Under the pieces are notes generated by a model, which saw only the letters and a list, made by a program, of their open reading frames with translations, was not told the origin of the DNA and searched no databases. Shown piece after piece: positions 5,623 to 13,774 of a DNA stretch of 21,722 nucleotides; within the stretch, counting starts at the first letter, position 1; each line of letters starts with the position of its first letter. This DNA is from Oscillospiraceae bacterium. Lineage in GTDB: Bacteria > Bacillota > Clostridia > Oscillospirales > Ruminococcaceae. The translations under genes were made by a program, and so were the position numbers. The DNA lies in the NCBI GenBank assembly GCA_028694405.1, contig JAQUTM010000015.1, forward strand, positions 1-21,722. The letters run 5' to 3'.

Positions 5623-7170
5623 ATGAAACGCATTATACGCTTTTTAATGAGTAAAAGCTTTTTATTTGGTGCTTTAGCAATTTTGCAAGTGGGCTTTTTG
5701 TTGGGCATTATTTTAAAATTTGCTCATGCAGGTTCTTATCTTTACACGGTAATTACCATTGTCAGCGTCCTACTGTGCATTATTCTCTTTGAAAAAGACG
5801 ACATTAACCCCGCCTATAAAATGATGTGGATTGCTATTGTTATCTTATTGCCTATTACCGGGGCTATTTTTTATATTATGTGGGGCAATCGTAAGCTTAG
5901 CAAAAAAACGTCTATACGCTTTCAAACCATTGAGGCAAATGCACGCAGCGTAATGGTACGGGACAATCATTTATATGACAAGCTTTCTCAAAACAGCATG
6001 AGCCTGCTGCGCTGCTCGGAATATTTAACAGGCAGCTCCGGCACACCCCTTTACACCGATACATACAGTGAATATTTTCCATGGGGAGAAGTGTTTTTCG
6101 AGCGCTTTTTGGAAGAGTTGAAACAAGCCAAAAAGTGCATTTTTATGGAATATTTTATTGTAGATGAAGGCTATATGTGGGATACCACTTTAGATATTTT
6201 AAAAGAAAAGGTGCAGGAAGGTGTAGATGTACGCATTATATTTGACAGCTTTGGTACCATGTTTACTCTGCCCAATAACTACGAGGTTACCCTGCGCAAA
6301 TACGGCATTAAATCTTACCCGTTTAACCCCATACATTTCTCTGCTCATTTGAGTGATTACACCTTTTTAAATCACCGCGACCATCGAAAAATTTGTATAA
6401 TTGATAATGAAATCGGCTTTACCGGCGGCCTTAACTTTGCCGATGAATATATAAATAAACGCTCGCCTTACGGCATTTGGAAAGACACCGCGCTCATGTT
6501 AAAAGGGCCGGGTGCCTACTCTTTAACTGTAACATTTTTAAAAATGTGGGCATTTGTAAGCGGTGAAGATGTGCACTACGAAGATTTCCGTCCCGTAACA
6601 CGCTATCCCGTAGAGGACTCCTTTAACTTTGTACAGCCCTATGATGATTCTCCTTTAGACGGTGAAAACGTAGCCGAAAACGCCTATTTTAACATTATTA
6701 ACAGTGCCAAAAAGTATGTATATATTGCCACGCCTTATTTGATTATTGACCACGAGATGATGGTTGCCCTTACCTTAGCTGCAAAAAGCGGCGTAGATGT
6801 GCGTCTTATGACCCCGGGTATTCCCGACAAAAAATATGTATACTACCTTACACAGGCACATTACCCGGAGCTGTTAAAAGCCGGGGTACGCATCTTTGAG
6901 TACACGCCCGGTTTTGTACATTGCAAAATGTATGTAAGTGACGATAAAACTGCCATTGTAGGCAGCGCAAACATGGACTATCGCAGCTTGTATTTGCATT
7001 TTGAAAACTGCTGTGCTTTTTATGGCGGCGATGTAGTAGACCAAGTAAAACAGGATATGATTACCTCATTTGAGCAATGCCGCGAAATAACCTTGGAAGA
7101 CACCCGCCGCACGCCGTTTTTTAAACGTATTTTACAAGTTGTTTTTCGCTTTTTTGCTCCTCTTATGTAA
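5623..7170 (+). CDS. cls: Cardiolipin synthase (phospholipase D type)
   Basis: It condenses phosphatidylglycerol molecules into cardiolipin plus glycerol at the cytoplasmic membrane. At 515 residues the length is typical. Three hydrophobic segments lie at about residues 13-33, 39-56 and 66-87, followed by two phospholipase D domains. Each carries an intact HKD motif: H254-K256-D261 (HRKICIID, then FTGGLNFADEY) and H433-K435-D440 (HCKMYVSD, then VGSANMDYRS). It starts at ATG 5623 after AAAGGA, has its own promoter behind the terminator of the fabT-degV unit, and is followed 24 bases later by recG with no terminator between. Its position fits a membrane-lipid neighbourhood. Confidence 0.95.
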   Translation: MKRIIRFLMSKSFLFGALAILQVGFLLGIILKFAHAGSYLYTVITIVSVLLCIILFEKDDINPAYKMMWIAIVILLPITGAIFYIMWGNRKLSKKTSIRFQTIEANARSVMVRDNHLYDKLSQNSMSLLRCSEYLTGSSGTPLYTDTYSEYFPWGEVFFERFLEELKQAKKCIFMEYFIVDEGYMWDTTLDILKEKVQEGVDVRIIFDSFGTMFTLPNNYEVTLRKYGIKSYPFNPIHFSAHLSDYTFLNHRDHRKICIIDNEIGFTGGLNFADEYINKRSPYGIWKDTALMLKGPGAYSLTVTFLKMWAFVSGEDVHYEDFRPVTRYPVEDSFNFVQPYDDSPLDGENVAENAYFNIINSAKKYVYIATPYLIIDHEMMVALTLAAKSGVDVRLMTPGIPDKKYVYYLTQAHYPELLKAGVRIFEYTPGFVHCKMYVSDDKTAIVGSANMDYRSLYLHFENCCAFYGGDVVDQVKQDMITSFEQCREITLEDTRRTPFFKRILQVVFRFFAPLM

Positions 7171-7194
7171 CGCTTTTACCGGAGGTTTGTTATT

Positions 7195-9243
7195 ATGGCA
7201 ACGCTCAGTGACAATATCCAATATTTAAAAGGTGTGGGTGAAAAACGCGCTGCACTTTTTGCAAAAATGGGCATTGCTACGATTGAACAGCTTTTATACG
7301 CCTTTCCCCGCAAGTACACCGATTACTCTCAGCCCTACCCTTTGGCCGCAGCACCTTATGGCAGCGACTGCGTTGTGCGCGTGCGTATTTACTCTATTGG
7401 CGGCGAAACCCGCGTACGCGGCGGAAAAAGCATTACAAAGGTTATGGCAGGAGATGAGAGCGGCGGGTTGGTTATTACTTTTTTTAATAATCCCTACGCC
7501 GCAAAAAAGCTGTCGGCAGAAGGCGAATATTTATTGCATGGCCGCTTTACAGGTTTGCCTGCACGGCGCGAGATAATTAACCCTGAATTTATAAGTGCAC
7601 TTAGCCCTGCTCCGCTTACACCTATTTATCATCTTACAGCAGGCCTTGGCAACACTTATGTAGCCAAATGTGTAAAAACAGCGCTAGAGGCTTGTGCGGA
7701 CCAATTACATGAGCCTCTGCCGATTTCTTGGCTGCAACAGTATAAGCTGTGCTCTTTAAAGGACGCAATTATAGGTGTTCACTGCCCTGCCAGTATGCAG
7801 CAAGTAGAAACTGCGCGCAGACGGCTTATTTTTGATGAACTGCTAAGCTTACAGTTAGGGCTTCTCACTCTGCGCAGCCGCAGCCATACCGTTACCGGCG
7901 CTAAAATGGAAAAAGCCGATGTGGAAGTGTTTTATAAAGCTCTTCCTTTCAAACCCACAAACGCACAAAAAAGAGCTGTTACCGAACTGATTGCAGATTT
8001 TAAATCAGACCAGCCTATGAATCGCCTGCTGCAAGGAGACGTGGGCAGCGGTAAAACCTTGGTTGCCGCTGCAGGTATGGTAATAGCCGCGCAAAACGGA
8101 TTTCAAAGTGTTTTAATGGCCCCTACCGAGATATTGGCCGAGCAGCACGCGGCTACCTTAAATCGACTTTTAGAGCCTTTCGGTTTAACTGTAGCTTTGC
8201 TTACGGGCAGCATAAAGGCTTCGGTGCGCAAGCCGTTATTGGCGGCTATAGCCGATGGCCGTGCCCACATTGTTGTGGGTACGCATGCAGTAATTGGAGA
8301 AAAAGTGCAGTTTCATAAATTAGGATTTGCCGTAACAGATGAACAACACCGTTTTGGCGTGCGCCAACGCAGCTTGCTTGCTGCAAAAGCGCAAAACCCA
8401 CACTTGCTTGTTATGAGCGCAACTCCCATACCGCGCACTTTGGGCTTGCTTATGTTTGGAGATTTAGACATCAGTATTTTAGACGAACTGCCGCCGGGAC
8501 GTCAACCGATTAAAACATATGCCGTAGGTACAGATAAACGCGCCCGTATGTTTGGTTTTATCGAAAAGCATTTAGCCGCTGGCAGGCAGGCTTATATCGT
8601 TTGTCCCTTAATAGAGGAAAGTGATGCAGACGGTGCCGCAGACATGCAAGCGGTAACTACCTATTTTGAAGAAATTGCAAAGCCTCTTTTGCCGGGACGT
8701 AAAATTGCTCTTATGCACGGCAAGCTGAAAGCTGCCGAAAAAATGGCTGTTATGGACGCTTTTGCAAAGGGTGAATACGATGTACTTTGCAGCACTACGG
8801 TAATTGAAGTTGGCGTAGACGTGCCCAATAGCACAATTATGGTTATCGAAAACGCAGAGCGATATGGATTAAGCGCTCTGCACCAGCTGCGTGGCCGCGT
8901 AGGGCGTGGCAGCAACGAAAGCTTTTGCATTTTGGTAAGTGACCATCAAGGAAAAGACAGTACCGAGCGCTTACAGTTTTTATGCAAAACCACAGACGGC
9001 TTTGAAATTGCCAAATTTGATTTAGAGCACCGCGGACCGGGAGACTTTTTTGGAAATCGCCAGCACGGGTTGCCTCAATTAAAAGTGGCAGATTTAATGG
9101 CCGACAGCCGCGTATTATATGTTACACAAGAGCTTGCCGCCCAACTTTTGCAGGAAGATGCAGCTTTACAGCAGCCTCAGCATAAAGGTCTGCGCCAAAT
9201 GGTGCAGCGTTTATTTAACAACGAAGAAATTAGTTTTAACTAA
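7195..9243 (+). CDS. recG: ATP-dependent DNA helicase RecG
   Basis: A branch-migrating helicase that regresses stalled replication forks and processes Holliday junctions and D-loops. It has 682 residues, matching the usual 680-690. The N-terminal wedge/OB domain begins with the typical LKGVGEKRAALFAKMGI. The helicase core shows Walker A GDVGSGKT at 281-288, APTEILAEQH, the Walker B variant DEQH at 382-385, SATPIPRT, then STTVIEVGVDVPNS and LHQLRGRVGRG of the second RecA lobe, and the C-terminal RecG element with DLEHRGPGDFFGNRQHGLP. GGAGG precedes the ATG. It is probably read from the cls promoter and ends at a strong hairpin. Confidence 0.97.
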   Translation: MATLSDNIQYLKGVGEKRAALFAKMGIATIEQLLYAFPRKYTDYSQPYPLAAAPYGSDCVVRVRIYSIGGETRVRGGKSITKVMAGDESGGLVITFFNNPYAAKKLSAEGEYLLHGRFTGLPARREIINPEFISALSPAPLTPIYHLTAGLGNTYVAKCVKTALEACADQLHEPLPISWLQQYKLCSLKDAIIGVHCPASMQQVETARRRLIFDELLSLQLGLLTLRSRSHTVTGAKMEKADVEVFYKALPFKPTNAQKRAVTELIADFKSDQPMNRLLQGDVGSGKTLVAAAGMVIAAQNGFQSVLMAPTEILAEQHAATLNRLLEPFGLTVALLTGSIKASVRKPLLAAIADGRAHIVVGTHAVIGEKVQFHKLGFAVTDEQHRFGVRQRSLLAAKAQNPHLLVMSATPIPRTLGLLMFGDLDISILDELPPGRQPIKTYAVGTDKRARMFGFIEKHLAAGRQAYIVCPLIEESDADGAADMQAVTTYFEEIAKPLLPGRKIALMHGKLKAAEKMAVMDAFAKGEYDVLCSTTVIEVGVDVPNSTIMVIENAERYGLSALHQLRGRVGRGSNESFCILVSDHQGKDSTERLQFLCKTTDGFEIAKFDLEHRGPGDFFGNRQHGLPQLKVADLMADSRVLYVTQELAAQLLQEDAALQQPQHKGLRQMVQRLFNNEEISFN

Positions 9244-9265
9244 ACTTTAGAAGTATTTCCTTTCG

Positions 9266-9294
9266 TTGCATATTGTAAAAAAATGCCGTATAAT
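9266..9294 (+). promoter_or_regulatory. Promoter of the DUF554 gene, overlapping the recG terminator
   Basis: TTGCAT (9266-9271) is followed after 17 bases by TATAAT (9289-9294). The -10 lies inside the ascending arm of the recG terminator stem, so this piece of DNA would serve both functions. Confidence 0.6.
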
Positions 9295-9326
9295 AAGCAA
9301 ATATGCTGATTATGCGGCATTTTTGC
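9279..9326 (+). terminator. Intrinsic terminator of recG
   Basis: AAAAATGCCGTATAA (9279-9293) pairs with TTATGCGGCATTTTT (9310-9324), a 15-bp stem with one G-U pair and a 16-base loop ending in T residues. A promoter for the next gene is embedded in it. Confidence 0.85.
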
Positions 9327-9359
9327 AGTTAAAAAACTGTCAAAAGAAAGGGAAAGTAT

Positions 9360-10082
9360 ATGATAGGCACATTGGTAAATTGCGGTGCTGTAATTGCAGG
9401 CGGCCTTATTGGGCTTTTTTTTAAAAAAGGTATTAACGAAAGCTTCGTCACAAGCATAAACAAAGCTTTAGGGGTAGCCGTACTGATTGTTGGTTTAAAC
9501 GGTGTTATCAGCACTATGTTTTGCATAAACAGCGACGGCACCTTAAGCAGCAGCGGCGAATTGTTACTGGTAATTTATTTGGTACTGGGCACACTTTTAG
9601 GAGAGTTTTTAAAACTGGACGACCGTTTAAACGGTCTTTCAAGCAAAATAGAAAACCGATTTCACCTTACAGGGTTTTCTGCCGGCTTTGTAAACGCCAC
9701 CATACTGTTTTGCGTTGGGGCTATGGCAATTATAGGCGCTTTAAATGACGGTTTAACGGGAGACAGCAGCATTTTATTTGTAAAAAGTACGCTAGACTTT
9801 ACCGCGGCCATTATTTTTGCCGCTAGCTTAGGTGTAGGCGTTGTTTTTTCTTTTGTTCCCGTTTTGCTTTATCAAGGGACAATCAGCCTTTTGGCAGGGC
9901 TTTTGGGCAATATTTTAGTAGGGCAGGTTTTGCAACAAGTTTGCACCGTGGGTTACGCCATTATTATTTGTATTGCTGTAAATTTTTTAGCCACAACAAA
10001 AATTAAAACAGCTAACATGCTGCCGGCTATTTTTATGCCGCTTTTGTATGCGGCAATTTTACAGCTGAAAAGCTTGTTATAG
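9360..10082 (+). CDS. DUF554 membrane protein (YdfK family)
   Basis: An integral membrane protein of 240 residues with about seven hydrophobic segments. It belongs to the DUF554/YdfK family, recognised by MIGTLVNCGAVIAGGLIGLFFKKG at the N terminus, the ALGVAVLIVGLNG segment, LGTLLGEFLKLDDRLN near 78-91, ATILFCVGAMAIIGALNDGLTGD near 109-131, and SLGVGVVFSFVPVLLYQG near 156-173. The family is common in Bacillota; its transport or signalling role is not known. The ATG at 9360 follows AAAGGGAAAG. It appears to be a single-gene unit, convergent with the MgtC-like gene and sharing the terminator at 10348. Confidence 0.88.
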   Translation: MIGTLVNCGAVIAGGLIGLFFKKGINESFVTSINKALGVAVLIVGLNGVISTMFCINSDGTLSSSGELLLVIYLVLGTLLGEFLKLDDRLNGLSSKIENRFHLTGFSAGFVNATILFCVGAMAIIGALNDGLTGDSSILFVKSTLDFTAAIIFAASLGVGVVFSFVPVLLYQGTISLLAGLLGNILVGQVLQQVCTVGYAIIICIAVNFLATTKIKTANMLPAIFMPLLYAAILQLKSLL

Positions 10083-10347
10083 TTTTTTCTTTTATCCATT
10101 CTAAACACACTTACACAATCCAGCTCTTTGTTGTTTTGATACTTACGGTACTTTTTATTGTCAGGCTTTAAATGGAATTTTAACACTCTGTAATTTTAAA
10201 AATAAAAATCGGTTGCTGTTCCATACAGAAAAATAAACACATCAATAAATTTTACCTGTGTTTTCATTTAAAAACGCAAAAATAGTTTTTCTGAAAAATC
10301 TGCCTTTTGCAGACCCATAGCGGCACTTTTTTATCACACCAGCAACT
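10083..10347. other. AT-rich gene-free interval between convergent genes
   Basis: There is no credible reading frame, promoter or repeat between the DUF554 stop and the shared terminator. I see only AT-rich sequence. Confidence 0.5.
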
Positions 10348-10397
10348 AAAAAAAGGCAACACAGACGCATCTAATATGCGTGTGTTGTCTTTTTTTG
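10348..10397. terminator. Strong bidirectional terminator
   Basis: A run of A, then CAACACA-GACGCAT, a CTAAT loop and ATGCGT-GTGTTG, then a run of T residues, forms a long interrupted stem (arms about 10348-10370 and 10376-10396). The symmetrical A and T tracts let it stop both the plus-strand DUF554 transcript and the minus-strand mgtC transcript. Confidence 0.9.
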
Positions 10398-10414
10398 CAC
10401 TTTTATACTACATA

Positions 10415-11116
10415 TTACATGGTTTCAAATTCTTCTAAATACCGTACACCCTTTACTTGACTAAGCTTTTGAATCACCTCTACATGGTCTGTGGGATAAT
10501 AGTTTAGTTCCACCCAAAAGGTTGCGCCTACCAAATCCGAAACAGTATCGCGGCAGCGATTGATTTCCACATCATACAGCTTGTAGCCCTCACTACGCAT
10601 AATATTAATAAAATTACCCAGTGCGTCCATAGATTTAAACTCTGCAAAAAAGTTTATTTGTTTTGAACGCCGTCGTAAACGAATATCTAATCTCGACATT
10701 GCCGCCATGGTAATTAAAACCAAAACACCACATACAATAGCGCCCACATAAAACCCTGCCCCCACCGCCAAGCCCATACAGGCAGCTGCCCACAGGCCCG
10801 CAGCGGTGGTTAATCCTTTTACTTGACGAGAGGTAATAATGATAGTTCCCGCTCCCAAAAAGCCAATACCACTGATAACTTGAGCACCTAAGCGGGTGGG
10901 GTCTCCCGTACCGTATGTTTTCAGCATAAATTCACCTGTTATCATCACCAAAGCCGAAGCCATACATACAATCATGTAAGTGCGCAGTCCGGCGGGCCGG
11001 CGTTTACGCCCACGTTCTACCCCCAAAGCACCGCCCAGTATCAGCGCCAATACAAGGCGCACAACAGTAGACAGCGCATTTACTTCCTGTAGCATATTTG
11101 AAACTGTTTCTATCAC
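10415..11116 (-). CDS. MgtC/SapB family membrane protein
   Basis: A 233-residue inner-membrane protein. The N-terminal MgtC domain has about four to five hydrophobic segments and the family signature: ALILGGALGVERGRKRRPAGLRT (residues about 24-46), GAQVISGIGFLGAGTII (about 77-93), VKGLTTAAGLWAAACMGLAVGAG (about 98-120). The soluble C-terminal half (about 150-233) resembles the ACT-like domain found in longer members. MgtC of Salmonella is a virulence factor for low magnesium; family members elsewhere have been linked to magnesium or phosphate homeostasis, so the substrate here cannot be stated. The start is GTG at 11116 after AGGAG. I see no M-box leader. Confidence 0.92.
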   Translation of the reverse strand: MIETVSNMLQEVNALSTVVRLVLALILGGALGVERGRKRRPAGLRTYMIVCMASALVMITGEFMLKTYGTGDPTRLGAQVISGIGFLGAGTIIITSRQVKGLTTAAGLWAAACMGLAVGAGFYVGAIVCGVLVLITMAAMSRLDIRLRRRSKQINFFAEFKSMDALGNFINIMRSEGYKLYDVEINRCRDTVSDLVGATFWVELNYYPTDHVEVIQKLSQVKGVRYLEEFETM

Positions 11117-11327
11117 GGTTTATTCTCCTTTGAACCATTTACCAAAACATTGATTTTATTTTTAAATTTAAAGCCTGCCAAAATTTTTATACTACATTTA
11201 CTCCTAAATTTGTTTGCTATATTCTGTAATTTATCATATTGCACCTGTACCAAAACGGATAATAAAATCGGATAAAATTTTCTTTTTTACAGCTGTTGCC
11301 TTTTGTTTTGCTATTGCGTATAAATAG

Positions 11328-11356
11328 TTTTCATAAAAGCGGTAATTTGATATAAT
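11328..11356 (+). promoter_or_regulatory. Promoter of the deformylase-like gene
   Basis: TTTTCA (11328-11333), a spacer of 17 bases, then a consensus TATAAT (11351-11356), about 50 bases before the ATG. Confidence 0.55.
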
Positions 11357-11409
11357 AAATTAAAACAAAATTGTAATATAGGGTTTTACCCCATAGAAGG
11401 ATTTAAACA

Positions 11410-11820
11410 ATGATACAAGCTATTGTAAAAGACGAACTGTTTTTGCAAATACCCTCAAAACCCGCCACTATAGAGGATTTACCTACAGCTCAAGATTTAT
11501 TGGACACACTGATTGCCAACGCCCAACAATGTGTGGGGCTGGCGGCCAATATGATTGGTGTAACTAAACGCATTATCGCTATAGAGAACGAAGGACGTTA
11601 TATGGTTATGCTTAACCCCCAAATTATAAAAAAGACCGATGTCTTTACCGCAGAGGAGGCGTGTCTTTCGTTAACAGGCACACGCAAAACAAAGCGCTAT
11701 AAAAGCATAAAGATAAGCTACCAAAACACAAGTCTACAGCCTCGCATTAAAACCTTTAAAGGCTTTACGGCGCAAATTATTCAGCACGAAATTGACCATT
11801 GTGACGGAATTATCATATAA
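11410..11820 (+). CDS. Small peptide deformylase-like protein with altered motif 1
   Basis: Peptide deformylase removes the formyl group from N-terminal Met. At 136 residues this protein is shorter than the usual 150-185. The metal ligands are present: Cys85 in EACLS (usually EGCLS), and His126 and His130 in QHEIDHCDG, with the catalytic Glu127. Motif 1, normally GxGLAAPQ, reads VGLAANMIG (residues 42-50), so the Gln that contacts the formyl group is replaced by Met48. The C-terminal extension beyond the HEIDH helix is almost absent. It starts at ATG after GAAGGA, and is transcribed alone. It may be an active small deformylase, an enzyme with another substrate, or a resistance-type second copy; a canonical deformylase is not in the window. 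Confidence 0.8.
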   Translation: MIQAIVKDELFLQIPSKPATIEDLPTAQDLLDTLIANAQQCVGLAANMIGVTKRIIAIENEGRYMVMLNPQIIKKTDVFTAEEACLSLTGTRKTKRYKSIKISYQNTSLQPRIKTFKGFTAQIIQHEIDHCDGIII

Positions 11821-11838
11821 GCTTACAGGCTTTTTATC
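11817..11838 (+). terminator. Weak terminator candidate after the deformylase-like gene
   Basis: A 4-bp stem, AAGC/GCTT, followed by TTTT, lies immediately at the stop codon. It is a weak candidate. The bidirectional hairpin at 12063-12098 is the stronger stop for this transcript. Confidence 0.35.
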
Positions 11839-12062
11839 CTAACCTTTACCCGTAAATACCCGTAAAATATAAGATGCGGCTTACATCTAACAGATAATGC
11901 AGGGGCTATCAAAAAATATGTTTCAAAAAGCTTATAAAAGCAGACACTAAATTATATACCTTTTCTATAACAGTACGGTACCCTTTTGCTAAAAATGCCG
12001 CTTTAAAAAATTTATGCAACGCAAAAAACAATTATTGCCCTGTCCGCAATTAAAAAAATTAA
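11839..12062. other. Gene-free interval
   Basis: AT-rich with no credible coding frame. The only regularity I see is a short tandem ACCCGTAAA-T-ACCCGTAAAA at about 11847-11866. Confidence 0.5.
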
Positions 12063-12098
12063 AAGCAGTCTGCTACTTTTAACAGTAACAGACTGCTT
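12063..12098. terminator. Bidirectional intrinsic terminator
   Basis: AAGCAGTCTG (12063-12072) pairs exactly with CAGACTGCTT (12089-12098). On the minus strand it is followed by TTTTAATTTTTTT and terminates the bactofilin gene. On the plus strand it is followed by ACTTTTT and can stop transcription from the deformylase-like gene. Confidence 0.88.
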
Positions 12099-12125
12099 AC
12101 TTTTTGCATACACTAAAAAAGGTAC

Positions 12126-12752
12126 TTATTTTTGCTCTTCTGTTTCTTTTTTCTCAGCGGGAGCTTCCTCTTTTGCAGGAGCCACTTTTTCAACAGCCTT
12201 TACATCTTTTACAATGGTAGTTTTACCGCTTAACTGTGCGCCTTCTTCTACTTGCATGGAGCGCGCAATAATGTCGCCGGCAATAATGGCTTCACTTTTT
12301 AAAGTTACACTGTTTTTTACTTTAATATTGCCTTTTACATGACCCGCCATAATTAGGCTTTCTGCGGTAATGTCACCCTGCAGCTCTGTGCCGGCACCAA
12401 TAAAGGTTGCTCCGCACTCTAAGTTGCCTTTTACAGCACCTGCGCTAAAAGTAACACTGCGTGCTTTTACATTACCCACTACAGTGCCTGTAATTTTAAT
12501 ATCGCCGGTTGTAGTTACATTGCCCTCTACCTTGCCATGTACCTGTACGTTTTCTTCTAATATCATTTCGCCTTTTATAACTGTTTTTCTGCCGATAATA
12601 GATTCTTCAAAATCTTTAGCAGGTGCAGAGACTGTATTTGTATTAGCAGGCATAACTACTTTTCTCTCCTCTTTTACTTCTTCTACTTCCGGGGACACAG
12701 GTGTCTCGTTAAGCAGAGAAGCCATCTTTTGGGAAAAGCTTTGTTTTTTCAT
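12126..12752 (-). CDS. Bactofilin (polymer-forming cytoskeletal protein)
   Basis: Bactofilins form filaments without nucleotide, often at the membrane, where they scaffold cell-wall or shape proteins. The 208-residue protein has a disordered N terminus, a central domain of parallel beta-helix turns from about residue 50 to 180, and an acidic Lys/Glu/Ala-rich tail. The repeated pattern of roughly 17 residues, such as VQVHGKVEGNV, IKITGTVVGNV, ELQGDITAES and MAGHVKGNIKV, is diagnostic. I place the start at ATG 12752: it has AGAGGAA at the right distance, whereas a longer frame to 12818 would run through the promoter. The gene is divergent from the CmpB-like membrane protein and ends at a strong terminator. 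Confidence 0.9.
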   Translation of the reverse strand: MKKQSFSQKMASLLNETPVSPEVEEVKEERKVVMPANTNTVSAPAKDFEESIIGRKTVIKGEMILEENVQVHGKVEGNVTTTGDIKITGTVVGNVKARSVTFSAGAVKGNLECGATFIGAGTELQGDITAESLIMAGHVKGNIKVKNSVTLKSEAIIAGDIIARSMQVEEGAQLSGKTTIVKDVKAVEKVAPAKEEAPAEKKETEEQK

Positions 12753-12779
12753 AAGCGTTCCTCTTTTCCTATTTAATAT

Positions 12780-12808
12780 ATTATAAAAAGTATAGCACTT
12801 TGGGGCAA
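12780..12808 (-). promoter_or_regulatory. Promoter of the bactofilin gene
   Basis: On the minus strand TTGCCC (plus 12803-12808), 17 bases, then TATAAT (plus 12780-12785), about 28 bases before the ATG. Confidence 0.7.
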
Positions 12809-12859
12809 CGTAGCGCAAGTAATTCCTGTAAATATTGTAAATTTATGTCGATATTTCGA

Positions 12860-12877
12860 AACATTTTAGAAAATGTT
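12860..12877. repeat. Perfect 8-2-8 palindrome in the divergent intergenic region
   Basis: AACATTTT-AG-AAAATGTT, an exact inverted repeat between the bactofilin promoter and the CmpB-like gene. It could be an operator for an unknown regulator. It is AT-rich, so chance occurrence is possible. Confidence 0.45.
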
Positions 12878-12928
12878 AATAAAAAGGTAAATTTCTCTTC
12901 TTTTAAAGATATTAAAAATGTGTTAAAC

Positions 12929-12946
12929 TTGTGTTTCATTACACAA
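12929..12946 (+). repeat. Inverted repeat just before the ribosome binding site
   Basis: TTGTGT (12929-12934) and ACACAA (12941-12946) flank TTCATT. The second arm ends one base before AAGGAG (12948-12953) of the CmpB-like gene. It could be an operator or a small leader hairpin. Confidence 0.4.
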
Positions 12947-12964
12947 TAAGGAGTTATTTATATT

Positions 12965-13666
12965 ATGTCTACTGCTGTAGTTGAAAAAGTAAAAACTGAG
13001 GAAAAGCCTTCTGTCCCTAAGAAAAAATTTGCCCAAGGCTTATGTTTTTACAAGTTATTTTGGGTATTTTTTATCGCCTGTTTTTTAGGGGTTATATTGG
13101 AAACCCTGTGGGTATTTGTCACTCGTTTTGAGCTGCAAAACAGAACCGGATTGATCTACGGGCCTTTTAATTTGGTTTATGGGTGCGGTGCCGTTATTAT
13201 GACAATTTGCTTAAACTGGTTAAGTGGAAAACGGGATTTATGGATATTTTTAGCCGGTACTTTTATTGGCGGCGGGTACGAATATTTTTGCAGCTGGATA
13301 CAGGAAAAAATGTTTGGCACCGTAAGCTGGCAATACGATAAAATGGCTTATAATTTAGACGGACGTATCAATCTGCTATATTGCATTTTTTGGGGTATAT
13401 TGGCTCTTTTATGGGTGAAAGAGATTTATCCCCGTATGTCTCGCTGGATTGAAAAAATCCCCAATACATATGCGCTGAGTTTAACTTGGGTGTTAATTGT
13501 ATTTATGATTTTTAATACGATTATGTCTGCTTTGGCAGTAGCCTGTATGGCAGCCCGCAATCAAGATAGCGCTACTTCTAACGCCGTTACCGCTTACTTT
13601 GACGAACACTACCCTGATGAACGTATGGCGAAAATTTATCCCAGTATGGTTTTTGTAAGCGAATAA
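12965..13666 (+). CDS. CmpB-like putative ABC transporter permease (ABC_trans_CmpB family)
   Basis: A 233-residue membrane protein with about five hydrophobic segments after a charged N terminus. It carries the family pattern: FLGVILETLWVF near residues 40-51, RTGLIYGPFNLVYGCGA near 60-76, GGGYEYFCSWIQEKMFGTVSWQY near 98-120, and NLDGRINLLYCIFWGILALLW near 125-145. Members are often annotated as putative ABC permeases, but no ATPase or binding-protein gene is nearby, and a transport role is unproven. The start ATG lies 11 bases after AAGGAG, a long spacing. KtrB follows 108 bases downstream with its own promoter. Confidence 0.82.
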   Translation: MSTAVVEKVKTEEKPSVPKKKFAQGLCFYKLFWVFFIACFLGVILETLWVFVTRFELQNRTGLIYGPFNLVYGCGAVIMTICLNWLSGKRDLWIFLAGTFIGGGYEYFCSWIQEKMFGTVSWQYDKMAYNLDGRINLLYCIFWGILALLWVKEIYPRMSRWIEKIPNTYALSLTWVLIVFMIFNTIMSALAVACMAARNQDSATSNAVTAYFDEHYPDERMAKIYPSMVFVSE

Positions 13667-13692
13667 TTCAAACTATATACTGCTTTTTTAAG

Positions 13693-13721
13693 TTTACTTT
13701 ATTGCTTTGGTGGGTTATACT
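13693..13721 (+). promoter_or_regulatory. Promoter of the KtrB-like gene
   Basis: TTTACT (13693-13698), 17 bases, TATACT (13716-13721). A perfect palindrome, GCACAT-A-ATGTGC (13740-13752), lies in the leader between this promoter and AAGGAG. Confidence 0.5.
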
Positions 13722-13739
13722 ATGAGGGTATATTATTTT

Positions 13740-13752
13740 GCACATAATGTGC
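13740..13752. repeat. Palindrome in the KtrB leader
   Basis: GCACAT-A-ATGTGC, exact 6-1-6 symmetry, about 20 bases downstream of the -10 and just upstream of the ribosome binding site. It is well placed for a repressor site or a leader hairpin. Confidence 0.4.
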
Positions 13753-13774
13753 TGTGTGTAAAGGAGACCTGATT

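Noticed and set aside
4155..9243. Idea that fabT, degV, cls and recG form one operon
   Set aside because: A terminator at 5497-5531 and a separate promoter at 5540-5568 split them; only cls and recG are likely to be co-transcribed.
12126..12818. Longer bactofilin frame starting at 12818
   Set aside because: It would include the -10 and part of the promoter and has no ribosome binding site. The internal ATG at 12752 has AGAGGAA at the correct spacing.
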